Shown piece by piece: positions 1 to 7,392 of a DNA stretch of 64,000 nt. Position 1 is the first letter of the stretch. Every line of letters begins with the position of its first letter. Location of the stretch: NCBI RefSeq assembly GCF_004365655.1, contig NZ_SOEO01000003.1, positions 310,001 through 374,000 of the forward strand. The letters run 5' to 3'. The notes below the pieces were generated by a model. That model was not told the origin of the DNA and did no database searches. It saw only the letters and a program-made list of their open reading frames with translations. Made by a program: the position numbers and the translations under genes. Source of the stretch: Epilithonimonas xixisoli (lineage in GTDB: Bacteria; Bacteroidota; Bacteroidia; Flavobacteriales; Weeksellaceae).

Positions 1-338
1 GCAATTCTTTTTTGATACGCTTTGTAATCTTGCTTGTAAGTTCCTGCAATCTTTGAAGCTGAAGCATTGTCAGTCGGAATATTTCCTTCGCCATAAATAT
101 CAGCGATGAAAGCGATGTAACCTTGCTTTTCTAATTCTATTGCCGAATTTTTCGCTTCGTCGTCGATGCCTTTCCAAGCTGGAAGAATCAAAACGCCGGG
201 AAGTTTTTTTCCTGCGTTGGAAGTGACTAAACCATTCAATTTTTGAGAGCCGTCTTGGTAAGCGACTGGTTTTAATTTTTGTGCTAATGTGAGTTGCATT
301 CCGAGGTACACAGCGAATAATGTGAGTGAGAGTTTCAT
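1..338 (-). CDS. Dienelactone hydrolase family protein, 3' part outside window
   Basis: This is the N-terminal 112 residues of a secreted alpha/beta hydrolase; the C-terminal part lies beyond base 1. The start ATG is at 338. Residues 1-20 form a signal peptide (MKLSLTLFAVYLGMQLTLAQ). The following strand-turn LPGVLILPAWKGIDDEAK and the later FIADIYGEG are the usual first beta strands of dienelactone hydrolase-like proteins; the catalytic Cys/Ser would lie in the missing part. The gene starts 2 nt after the stop of the MFS gene upstream, so it is the last visible member of a run of four minus-strand genes. The substrate cannot be inferred. Confidence 0.8.
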   Translation of the reverse strand, partial: MKLSLTLFAVYLGMQLTLAQKLKPVAYQDGSQKLNGLVTSNAGKKLPGVLILPAWKGIDDEAKNSAIELEKQGYIAFIADIYGEGNIPTDNASASKIAGTYKQDYKAYQKRI

Positions 339-340
339 AT

Positions 341-1534
341 TTAAGATTTTGTTTGATTAATTTTCTTCTGCTTAATGACGTTCATTAGATTCATTAAAAG
401 TACAACTAAACTGAATACCACGAGCTGAATTCCAACATAATGCCAACCGCCAAGTTCCCAGCATTTGAGACCGATGAAAGTTCCCAAAGCGCCACCAACA
501 AAATATGAAGTCATATAAATCGTGTTGATTCTGCTGTTCGCTTTTTCATCAAGTCTATAAATCAATGCAACATTCGTGAATTGAATAGACTGAACGCCAA
601 CATCAATGAAAATCACGGCGAGAATAATTGAAATTAAATAACTTGGAAAAAGAAAAATAACGACCGAACCTGCCAACAGAATCACACTTGCAATCAATTG
701 TGTGTATCTGGAATCACCTTTGTCAGAAGCTTTTCCAATCAATGGCGCAACCAAAGCACCTGCAATTCCCAATATTCCGAAAAGTCCAATTGTGTCTGAA
801 CTGTAGTTGTAAGGTTTTTCAACCAACAAAAATGTCAAAGTTGTCCAAAACGAGCAAAACACCGCAAATGCAATTCCGCCAAGCAAAGCCATAAACCGCA
901 ATTGTGGAAATCTCTTTAACTGATAAAATGACGATGAAATCAATTTAAAATAAGATTGTTTGAACGTCGGTTTTACACTCGGCAATTTGAAATAGACAAA
1001 AGCCAAAGAGAAAACCGTGAATCCAGCCGAAAGATAATACACTATTTTCCAACTGCTCCATTCCGAAATATATCCGCTGAAAACCCTTGCCATTAGTATT
1101 CCGACAAGAATTCCGGTAAAAATAATTCCAACATTTTTTCCTTTTTCATTCCCTGATAATTCCGCTGCCATTGGTAAAATAACCTGAGCCGCGACCGCCG
1201 TCAATCCCAATAATAAACTGAATAAAAAGATAAAATAATAATTGGAAACCAACCCAATCGCTATCAAGACAAGGAATAAAGTTCCCAGTAAAGTCAGAAT
1301 CAATTTCTTGCGGTCAACTTTGTCACCTAACGGAACTAATGTCAAAAGTCCAGCGCCATAACCGACTTGTCCGAGTCCGACCATAATTCCCATTTTACTT
1401 TCAGGAACTCGGAAACTTTCGGCAATTTGATGGAGAATTGGCTGCGCAAAATAAATATTCGAAACACTGATTCCTGCGACAACAGCCATTCCCAAAACCT
1501 GACCTTTGCTCAGTTGTGATTGTACTTCTGACAT
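341..1534 (-). CDS. MFS transporter (drug-efflux-like)
   Basis: A 397-residue inner-membrane transporter of the major facilitator superfamily with about 12 hydrophobic segments. The loop between helices 2 and 3 carries motif A (G70-D-K-V-D74-R75-K-K) and helix 1 contains NIYFAQPIL, a pattern typical of the proton-driven efflux branch. It starts 3 nt downstream of the aldo/keto reductase stop and ends 2 nt before the dienelactone hydrolase start, so it is almost certainly cotranscribed with both. Pairing with a reductase and hydrolases suggests detoxification or export of a small organic compound, but the substrate is unknown. Confidence 0.9.
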   Translation of the reverse strand: MSEVQSQLSKGQVLGMAVVAGISVSNIYFAQPILHQIAESFRVPESKMGIMVGLGQVGYGAGLLTLVPLGDKVDRKKLILTLLGTLFLVLIAIGLVSNYYFIFLFSLLLGLTAVAAQVILPMAAELSGNEKGKNVGIIFTGILVGILMARVFSGYISEWSSWKIVYYLSAGFTVFSLAFVYFKLPSVKPTFKQSYFKLISSSFYQLKRFPQLRFMALLGGIAFAVFCSFWTTLTFLLVEKPYNYSSDTIGLFGILGIAGALVAPLIGKASDKGDSRYTQLIASVILLAGSVVIFLFPSYLISIILAVIFIDVGVQSIQFTNVALIYRLDEKANSRINTIYMTSYFVGGALGTFIGLKCWELGGWHYVGIQLVVFSLVVLLMNLMNVIKQKKINQTKS

Positions 1535-1537
1535 CGC

Positions 1538-2482
1538 TTATTTCGAAGCTTGATTAAGGATTTCCAAATCTTCAGAATCCAAGTTTAATTTCGGCGCATC
1601 AAATATCGTTTGTAATTGTCTTTCGCTCGTCGCACTTACGATTGGCGCTGTGATTAATGGATTTGCCAACAACCAAGCCAACGCAACAGTTGCAGGTTGG
1701 GATTGGTGTTTTTCTGAAACTTTGTCAAGTGCACTCAAAACTGCTTTCCCTTTATTATCAAAATATTTCTTGATGCCGGCGCCTCGGGTTGTTTTTTCAA
1801 AATCTGCTTCTGTTCTGTACTTTCCGGTTAAAAATCCCGCTGCTAAAGACCAATATGGGAAAGCGCTCAATCCGTATTTTTCAACTAATGATGCATATTC
1901 TGTCTCGAATTTTTCTCTTTCCACCAAATTATAATGAGGCTGAAGCGCAACATATTTTGGCAAATTATTTTTCTCAGCGACTTCAAAAGATTCAATCAAT
2001 CTTTCTGGCGAAATGTTTGAAGCGGCGATGTATCGAACTTTTCCGGCTTTGATGATTTCGTCGTATGCAGATAGCGTTTCCTCAACAGGCGTTACTTTGT
2101 CATCAAAATGCGTGTAATACAAATCGATATGGTCAGTTCCAAGACGTTTCAAAGATTCATCCACCGATTTCAGAATGTGTTTTTTGCTGATGTCGAAGCC
2201 GTGTTCTTTAGTTTCGGAGCCAACTTTTGTGGCGAGAACAATGTCTTGTCGGTTCTTTTTCTCCTTCATCCATTTTCCGATAATTTCCTCAGATTGTCCA
2301 CCTTTTCCGTTTACCCACCAAGAATAAGTGTCGGCTGTATCGATGAAATTAAATCCACCTTCTTCGAATTTGTTCAGAATATCGAACGATTCTTTCTCGT
2401 CCAAAGTCCATCCGAAAACGTTTCCTCCAAAGTTGATAGGCGCGATTTCTAAGTCTGTATTTTTAATAGTTACTTTTTTCAT
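1538..2482 (-). CDS. Aldo/keto reductase
   Basis: A 314-residue cytosolic NADPH-dependent oxidoreductase with the AKR (beta/alpha)8 fold. The catalytic tetrad is readable: Asp48 (in FIDTADTYS), Tyr53, Lys86 (LATKVG) and His125 (LYYTHFDD). The C-terminal half carries the usual nucleotide-binding region (PIVSATSERQL). Its length is normal for the family, and the arrangement resembles the bacterial YajO/Tas-like branch. It follows the alpha/beta hydrolase gene by 20 nt and precedes the MFS gene by 3 nt. The substrate cannot be told from sequence. Confidence 0.92.
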   Translation of the reverse strand: MKKVTIKNTDLEIAPINFGGNVFGWTLDEKESFDILNKFEEGGFNFIDTADTYSWWVNGKGGQSEEIIGKWMKEKKNRQDIVLATKVGSETKEHGFDISKKHILKSVDESLKRLGTDHIDLYYTHFDDKVTPVEETLSAYDEIIKAGKVRYIAASNISPERLIESFEVAEKNNLPKYVALQPHYNLVEREKFETEYASLVEKYGLSAFPYWSLAAGFLTGKYRTEADFEKTTRGAGIKKYFDNKGKAVLSALDKVSEKHQSQPATVALAWLLANPLITAPIVSATSERQLQTIFDAPKLNLDSEDLEILNQASK

Positions 2483-2502
2483 TTTGATAATTTATTAATA
2501 AT

Positions 2503-3498
2503 TTAAGGTTTTAAAAATTCTTTAACTGGTTTGATGAATTGGTCAAAAACCTCGATGTGCGGAAGATGTCCCACATTATCAAGTTCCACCAATTTTGAAC
2601 CTTTGATTTTTTGTTGAGTAGCTTTTCCTAATAAGTCGTATCGTCCCATCGTTTCAGCTATTTTCGGATCTTTTACGTTGGCTTTTCCGATGGCTGTTCT
2701 ATCTCTTGTTCCGATAATTAATAAAGTGGGAACATTCAAATTTTGAAATTCATAAACGACTGGCTGCGTGAAAATCATATCCGAAGTTTTGGCATTTACC
2801 AAAGCGACTTTTGCATAATCTGGCGCTTTTGTCCAACCTGTCAAAAGATAAACCCACTCGTCATATTCCGGTTTCCATTTGTTGTCGTAATAGAATCCGT
2901 TTTGATATTTTTTTGTGGATTCATAATCGGCTTTCAGTTCTGTTTCGTAATTTTTATCGATTGAATTGTAAGGCGCAACCAGCTTCCAATCTTCCAGTCC
3001 TATTGGATTTTCTAGGATTAATTTCTCAACGGTTTCGGGATACATCAATGAAAATCTTGTCGCCACCATTCCGCCCATCGAATGTCCGAGCAAATAGATT
3101 TTGTCAATTTTCAAATCATCCAAAATGGCTTTTGTATTCTGAGCCAATTGCTGAAAAGTAAATTGATAGTCAGTTGGTTTTGATGACTTTCCAAATCCAA
3201 TCTGGTCAGGAACTATCACTCGAAATCCTTCTTTTGTCAAAGCATCAATTGTCGTTTTCCAGTAAGCGCCGTTGAAGTTTTTGCCGTGAAGCAGAACCAC
3301 AGTTTTTCCATTCGCTTTATTGGGTTTGATGTCCATATAGGCCATCTTCAAATCCTGATTTTGGCTTTTGAAATTCAGGAAATCGACTTTGTACGGATAT
3401 TCATAATTTGTCAACATAATATCCAAAATCGGACGATTTTCTTGACTAAAAAATAAGGTCGAAATAATAAGGAACGCAAGTGCAAAAATCTTTTTCAT
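2503..3498 (-). CDS. Secreted alpha/beta hydrolase
   Basis: A 331-residue serine hydrolase with an N-terminal signal peptide (residues 1-19, MKKIFALAFLIISTLFFSQ), so it probably acts in the periplasm or is lipid-layer associated. The oxyanion-hole motif HGKNFNG is at about 71-77. The nucleophile elbow GHSMG places the catalytic Ser at 140. The C-terminal GHLPH supplies the catalytic His at 311 and IIGTRDRT the acid. It resembles epoxide hydrolase / haloperoxidase-type hydrolases. It is the promoter-proximal gene of the four-gene minus-strand run. Confidence 0.9.
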   Translation of the reverse strand: MKKIFALAFLIISTLFFSQENRPILDIMLTNYEYPYKVDFLNFKSQNQDLKMAYMDIKPNKANGKTVVLLHGKNFNGAYWKTTIDALTKEGFRVIVPDQIGFGKSSKPTDYQFTFQQLAQNTKAILDDLKIDKIYLLGHSMGGMVATRFSLMYPETVEKLILENPIGLEDWKLVAPYNSIDKNYETELKADYESTKKYQNGFYYDNKWKPEYDEWVYLLTGWTKAPDYAKVALVNAKTSDMIFTQPVVYEFQNLNVPTLLIIGTRDRTAIGKANVKDPKIAETMGRYDLLGKATQQKIKGSKLVELDNVGHLPHIEVFDQFIKPVKEFLKP

Positions 3499-3575
3499 AG
3501 AACAATGATAAAGCTTTTCCGCAACAATAATGGTGCCTGCGCATTGATTAAATCAATAATTGTATATGAACAAAT

Positions 3576-4142
3576 CTAAGACAAATGCGCGATGCATAGC
3601 TCACGGATGTCCCATATTTTTTCAAGTGAGTAGGGGATTTGAGGATTTTCAATAAGCCATTTTTTCAAATAACTTCTATGAAATTCAATTTTGAATTGGT
3701 TGATTTGATGAGGTTGGATTTCTATTTCATCCAAAAGGTCAGTGATAAAATCATTTTTCGAAGAATTCCTTTTTGTGAAATCTAAGATTTGATTTTTGAA
3801 TTTCAGATAATTATGCGCTTCGGGAATATAATCGAGATTGTAAGTTTCTAAAACTGATTTGATTTTCGGTGTATTGACGCCATTCATTCGGAAAATCCCG
3901 AGAATCAATTTAAAATCAGATTGGTTGTTTTCTTCTGTTAGTGTTTTCAGAAGAGCGTGTTTCGTACTGCAAGTTCCGCATTCATCAATGAAAACGGTCG
4001 CAAGATTATCTTTGTTGAGGTTTCTTCGATAAGGTAAATTCTGGACAAATTCCGAAGCCGAATGAAAATCAGAACAATTATTTTGTTTGAAAAGCTGAGA
4101 GATTTCTTGGTCAAAAGTGATATTGAAATTGAATGATTCCAT
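3576..4142 (-). CDS. Unknown protein, possibly transglutaminase-like
   Basis: A 188-residue soluble protein with no signal peptide; I do not recognise a named family. Residues 54-69 (ECGTCSTKHALLKTLT), followed by EAH111NYLKF and ILD122F, have the Cys...His...Asp order and local context of the transglutaminase-like cysteine protease fold, with Cys55 or Cys58 as possible nucleophile. This is inference from motif order only. The start ATG shares one base with the stop of the DUF6157 gene (TAATG), so translation is coupled. It is the last gene of the run beginning with the sodium:solute symporter. Confidence 0.75.
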   Translation of the reverse strand: MESFNFNITFDQEISQLFKQNNCSDFHSASEFVQNLPYRRNLNKDNLATVFIDECGTCSTKHALLKTLTEENNQSDFKLILGIFRMNGVNTPKIKSVLETYNLDYIPEAHNYLKFKNQILDFTKRNSSKNDFITDLLDEIEIQPHQINQFKIEFHRSYLKKWLIENPQIPYSLEKIWDIRELCIAHLS

Positions 4143-4555
4143 TACTTTTTAGATTTCATTGCTTTTACTTTTTTGATAGAATCATCAGCCAACAATTTTT
4201 GATAATCATCAGATTCTGCCGGAACCAATTGGATTTTAGAATCTTCATTATGAAAAATCCCAAATCCATTTTTCTTTGCCAAAGGTGACGTTCGCAAACA
4301 AGCCTGACCTTTTGAAAAGAACTTCTGTTTCTCTCCTTCAAACTCCGAGGGCGAAATATCATTTCGTTCCGCAAAAATTTCAAACAGCAATTCGTCGGAA
4401 GTATATTTCAAAGGCTTTTTCGACAACTTTTCGAATTGATAATTGGCAATCGTTTTCTTCTCATTTTTCATAACAGGAATCACTGCTTTGGAAACCGGAG
4501 AATCTTCTGCGATTTCTATTAAAGTGTTTGTGTAATTGGTGGTATGGATTTTCAC
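4142..4555 (-). CDS. DUF6157 family protein
   Basis: A 137-residue soluble protein that I recognise as the DUF6157 type: an N-terminal MKIHTTNYTNTLIEIAEDSP segment, a central SSDELLFE-like helix (here TSDELLFEIFAERN) and a GQACLRTSPLAKKNGFGI motif. Its function is unknown. The start codon is GTG: the last G of the preceding gene's TAG stop is the G of GTG (TAGTG). Its own stop overlaps the next ATG by one base. This chain of one-base overlaps points to translational coupling and a shared role or stoichiometry with its neighbours. Confidence 0.8.
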   Translation of the reverse strand: MKIHTTNYTNTLIEIAEDSPVSKAVIPVMKNEKKTIANYQFEKLSKKPLKYTSDELLFEIFAERNDISPSEFEGEKQKFFSKGQACLRTSPLAKKNGFGIFHNEDSKIQLVPAESDDYQKLLADDSIKKVKAMKSKK

Positions 4556-4923
4556 TATTTAATTACTTTTTGAATAATTAGTACACTTAAAGCAGAAGTT
4601 AAAATTGCAATGTAATTCCAAAAGGTTAATTCTATATGAGGAGCTTGTAGTTCATTACTAAAAGGATTTGCTTTAAAATAGAATATTAAAATTGAAAAAC
4701 AAATTCCAACAAAAATTAAAATATTCCAATCGTATTTATACTCAAGCTTTTTTCTGAAAATATAAATAACCAAAACACTTATTATAAATCCAAATATATT
4801 TGTCAGAATAATAAATATCGGAGCCATTCCTGCTTCTCCTCCAGAAAATTGAGATGATTTTAAAATATAAATTATAGTAGATGCTATAATTATTAAAACA
4901 AAATTTCTAACATTCTTATACAT
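4555..4923 (-). CDS. Small four-helix membrane protein, unknown
   Basis: A 122-residue protein made almost entirely of four hydrophobic segments (about residues 7-24, 32-55, 66-84 and 98-118) with short polar loops. It has no recognised family. The base composition is more A+T-rich than that of its neighbours. It begins 9 nt after the symporter stop and its TAG stop provides the first base of the GTG start of the next gene, so it belongs to the same transcript. It could be an accessory membrane subunit, but nothing shows this directly. Confidence 0.7.
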   Translation of the reverse strand: MYKNVRNFVLIIIASTIIYILKSSQFSGGEAGMAPIFIILTNIFGFIISVLVIYIFRKKLEYKYDWNILIFVGICFSILIFYFKANPFSNELQAPHIELTFWNYIAILTSALSVLIIQKVIK

Positions 4924-4932
4924 TTTTGAAAA

Positions 4933-6471
4933 TTATGTCGTTGCAACAATTTTACCTTTCGACCGCACCAACCACAATCCCAAAAACGTCAAAAACCCAT
5001 TCAAAATAATCAGTTCCACCCCAATTCTGTAATCCGTATTATTGGTAACATAGAGATTTATCAAATAAGTCAAAACCGGCGCAGTTAGCGTCACAGCCAA
5101 TATCGAATACTTTTTAACAATCGTAAATTTCGTCAAAATCCCAAAAGCAAACAATCCCAAAAGTGGGCCGTAAGTGTAACCTGCAATTTCCATAATCAAA
5201 TAAACAATCGACTTCTCATTGATAGCTTTGAAAACCATAATCAACGCGAAAAATATGACTGTGAAAGCCAAATGAACTCTCATTCTCAATCTTTTCTTTT
5301 GCTTCTCGGTTTTTTGTTGGTCTTCATTCAAGCCCAAAAGATCAACGCAATAAGAACTCGTCACCGCCGTCAAAGCACCATCAGCAGAAGGAAACAAAGC
5401 CGAAATCAATCCGATGATGAAAATCACAGAAATAGCAATAGGAAAATGTCCGAGTGACAAAGCTGGGAAAAGGTCGTCGCCCATTATGTTGTTGATTTGT
5501 CCATCGGCACCTTTAAATCCGAAAACGCCAGCGCCATAAACTGCCCCATTTTGTATCGCAAAAAGATAAAGCAAACCACCCAAAAACAAGAACGCCAGAT
5601 TCACAAAAAGCAAAGTTCCCGCAAACGTCAGCATATTCTTTTTCGAGTTTTTCAGGTTGTCCACCGAGATGTTTTTCTGCATCATTTCCTGGTCAAGACC
5701 CGTCATCGCAATTGTGATGAACATCCCGCCCAGAATGGTTTTCAGGAAAAAAGTTTTTGAATTGATGTCAGTATTAATGAAATGCGTGTACTTCTTTTGC
5801 TCCAAAATCGAGTAAGCTTCACCGAACGACAGATTCAAATTTGATAAAATATAAACGATGCACGCAATCAAACTCAAAATCATAAACGAAGTCTGCAACG
5901 TATCCGTAATCACAATCGTTTTCACGCCACCTTCAAAAGTATAAAGCAAAATCATCAGCAATAGCACAAAAGCCGTTACCCAAAACGGAACGCCAAGATT
6001 CTCCAAAAGGAAAATCTGAAGAATATTCACCACCAAATACAGTCTCGCCGTCGCCCCAATCGCTCTCGAAATAATGAAAAACAAAGACCCGATTTTGTGC
6101 GCCTCCACATTAAATCTTCGTCCCAAATAAGTGTAAATCGAAGTCAGATTCATCCGGTAATAAAGTGGAAGCAGAACGCCCGCCACAATGAAATAACCGA
6201 TGAAAAACCCAATCACCATCATATAATATTCGAAACCGCCAAACGCATAATCGCCCGCCGTCATCTTGCCGACCGTGCCCGGAACGGAGATAAACGTCAC
6301 GCCCGAAAGCGACGTCCCAATCATCCCAAACGCCACCAGCCACCACTTGCTTTTCTTGTTTCCAATGAAAAAAGACTGGTTGTCCGAGTTACGGCTTGTA
6401 AAATAAGAGATGACCAAAAGCCCGATAAAATAGGCAAAAACGAATAATAATAAAATAGTTCCCGGATTCAT
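4933..6471 (-). CDS. Sodium:solute symporter (SSS family)
   Basis: A 512-residue integral membrane transporter of the SSS/SLC5 family with about 13 transmembrane segments. The first helix pair includes the family-typical region GNKKSKWWLVAFGMIGTSLS (residues 38-57), and the SADGALTAVTSS segment in the second half matches the region lining the sodium site. It would import a small organic solute or sugar with Na+; the substrate is not determinable. It heads a minus-strand run with three small coupled genes. A repeat-rich gap lies upstream. Confidence 0.93.
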   Translation of the reverse strand: MNPGTILLLFVFAYFIGLLVISYFTSRNSDNQSFFIGNKKSKWWLVAFGMIGTSLSGVTFISVPGTVGKMTAGDYAFGGFEYYMMVIGFFIGYFIVAGVLLPLYYRMNLTSIYTYLGRRFNVEAHKIGSLFFIISRAIGATARLYLVVNILQIFLLENLGVPFWVTAFVLLLMILLYTFEGGVKTIVITDTLQTSFMILSLIACIVYILSNLNLSFGEAYSILEQKKYTHFINTDINSKTFFLKTILGGMFITIAMTGLDQEMMQKNISVDNLKNSKKNMLTFAGTLLFVNLAFLFLGGLLYLFAIQNGAVYGAGVFGFKGADGQINNIMGDDLFPALSLGHFPIAISVIFIIGLISALFPSADGALTAVTSSYCVDLLGLNEDQQKTEKQKKRLRMRVHLAFTVIFFALIMVFKAINEKSIVYLIMEIAGYTYGPLLGLFAFGILTKFTIVKKYSILAVTLTAPVLTYLINLYVTNNTDYRIGVELIILNGFLTFLGLWLVRSKGKIVATT

Positions 6472-6523
6472 TGTTCAAATTTGAGTTGAACAAAAATAGT
6501 TTTTTTATCGCATTGGTGTGAAA

Positions 6524-6667
6524 ATAATTATTTGGGCAACTATTCCGCCTTCCGTTCCCGCTTTTTTGCCATTGCGAACGACGTGAAGCAATCATTAGAA
6601 CCATTGTACAATCGCAATGACAAAAAGAGCTCCACTCAAGTCGGGTTGCAGATTTCTCATCCAAACA
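6524..6667 (+). repeat. Interspersed repeat family A, copy 1
   Basis: This shares its start (ATAATTATTTGGGCA, then TCCGYCTTCC) with copy 2 at about 30134 and its end (TTTCTCATCCAAACAA) with copy 3 at about 42703. The middle matches both: CTTTTTTGCC, then CAAAAAGAGCTCCACTCAAG followed by TCGGGTTGC. Between the two halves sits an extra block bounded by CATTGCGA and TCGCAATG, which looks like a second repeat inserted in it. No open frame is conserved between copies. Confidence 0.7.
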
Positions 6668-6870
6668 AAAGAAGTTTATCATAACAACGCTTATCATTCC
6701 ATAGAAAACCCAAAGAAGTCGTTATACAAAACAAGTAGCTCCTCAATTAAAATTAAACCAAAATTTGTCATTCCGAAGGAATCTCAACAAAGTAGATACG
6801 GTTTTAAATGAAAAATAAATCTGTACCTAGCTTCAAACCTACTACGCAAACTACATTAAATATAATTTTT

Positions 6871-6945
6871 AGGTCGCTCCTACGGAACTTGATTAGCCGA
6901 TATTCGAATTCTATTAACAGAGCGCTCCGCTGGAGCTGATGGATT
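6871..6945 (-). repeat. GCTCCGTAGGAG element, two minus copies
   Basis: AGGTCGCTCCTACGGAAC (6871-6888) and CTATTAACAGAGCGCTCCGC (6911-6930) are the reverse complements, with a few changes, of the plus-strand copies at 7276-7352 (GCTCCGTAGGAG...CCTGTTAATAGAA). Each copy contains a short hairpin core, CTCCG-TA-GGAG. They lie left of the 21-bp array in opposite orientation to those on the right. Confidence 0.7.
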
Positions 6946-6985
6946 TAGCTAATAGATAAAAGTAATTTTCACAAACTCGAATTTC

Positions 6986-7271
6986 CAATATTCTCGCATC
7001 CTGAAACAATATTCTTGCATCCGTAAATTATATTCTTGTTCCTGCAAACAATATTCTCGCTCCTGTAACTTCTATTTTTGCTCCTGTGAACTATATTCTT
7101 GCTCCTGTAAGTTATATTCTTGTTCCTGCAAACAATATTCTTGCTCCTGCAAATTATATTATTGTTCCTGTAACTTCTATTTTTGCTCCTGCGTACTATA
7201 TTCTTGCTCCTGTAAGTTATATTCTTGTTCCTGCAAACAATATTCGCGCTCCTGCAAATTATATTCTCTTG
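6986..7271. repeat. 21-bp tandem repeat array, 13 full units
   Basis: Thirteen consecutive units, each exactly 21 bp, plus a 13-bp partial unit. The consensus is close to YWATATTCTTGCTCCTGYAAR. Units fall into types A-E by their ends. The order from the third unit is A, B/C hybrid, D, E | A, B, C, D, E | A, B, so there is also a 105-bp higher-order period, with one unit apparently lost by recombination in the first block. The core TTCTTGCTCCTG is the best conserved part. Because 21 is a multiple of 3, short reading frames arise in register on both strands, but they lack a plausible start or are closed by stops. Confidence 0.9.
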
Positions 7272-7275
7272 AAAT

Positions 7276-7352
7276 TCGCTCCGTAGGAGTACCCTGTTAA
7301 TAGAATAGCAAAAACCAATAGAATCTCAGCTCGGTAGGAGCGACCTGTTAAT
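7276..7352 (+). repeat. GCTCCGTAGGAG element, two plus copies
   Basis: GCTCCGTAGGAG (7279-7290) followed by CCTGTTAATAGAA, and GCTCGGTAGGAGCGACCTG (7329-7347) followed by TTAATG, form a direct repeat about 51 bp apart. Both match the inverted copies at 6871-6945. The function is unknown; the small inverted core and intergenic location fit a REP-like or miniature element. Confidence 0.7.
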
Positions 7353-7392
7353 GACAACAACAAACAAAATCATTGATTAAAACACCAATAGA

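Larger units (their letters stand above)
6472..7392. other. Gene-free, repeat-rich gap of 921 bp
   Basis: I see no credible gene here. It holds, in order: a copy of a long interspersed repeat (about 6524-6667) interrupted by a block with inverted CATTGCGA / TCGCAATG ends; a short repeat GTCATTCCGAAGGAATCTC at 6767-6785; two minus-oriented copies of a GCTCCGTAGGAG-type element (6871-6945); a 21-bp tandem array (6986-7271); and two plus-oriented copies of the same GCTCCGTAGGAG element (7276-7352). The stretch appears to be a landing zone for several unrelated non-coding repeat families. Confidence 0.75.

Noticed and set aside
6986-7271. CRISPR array
   Set aside because: Units abut directly without unique spacers, and no cas genes are near.
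7086-7286. 66-codon open frame across the 21-bp array
   Set aside because: It begins with GTG inside a repeat unit, has no separate start context, and follows only from 21 being a multiple of three.
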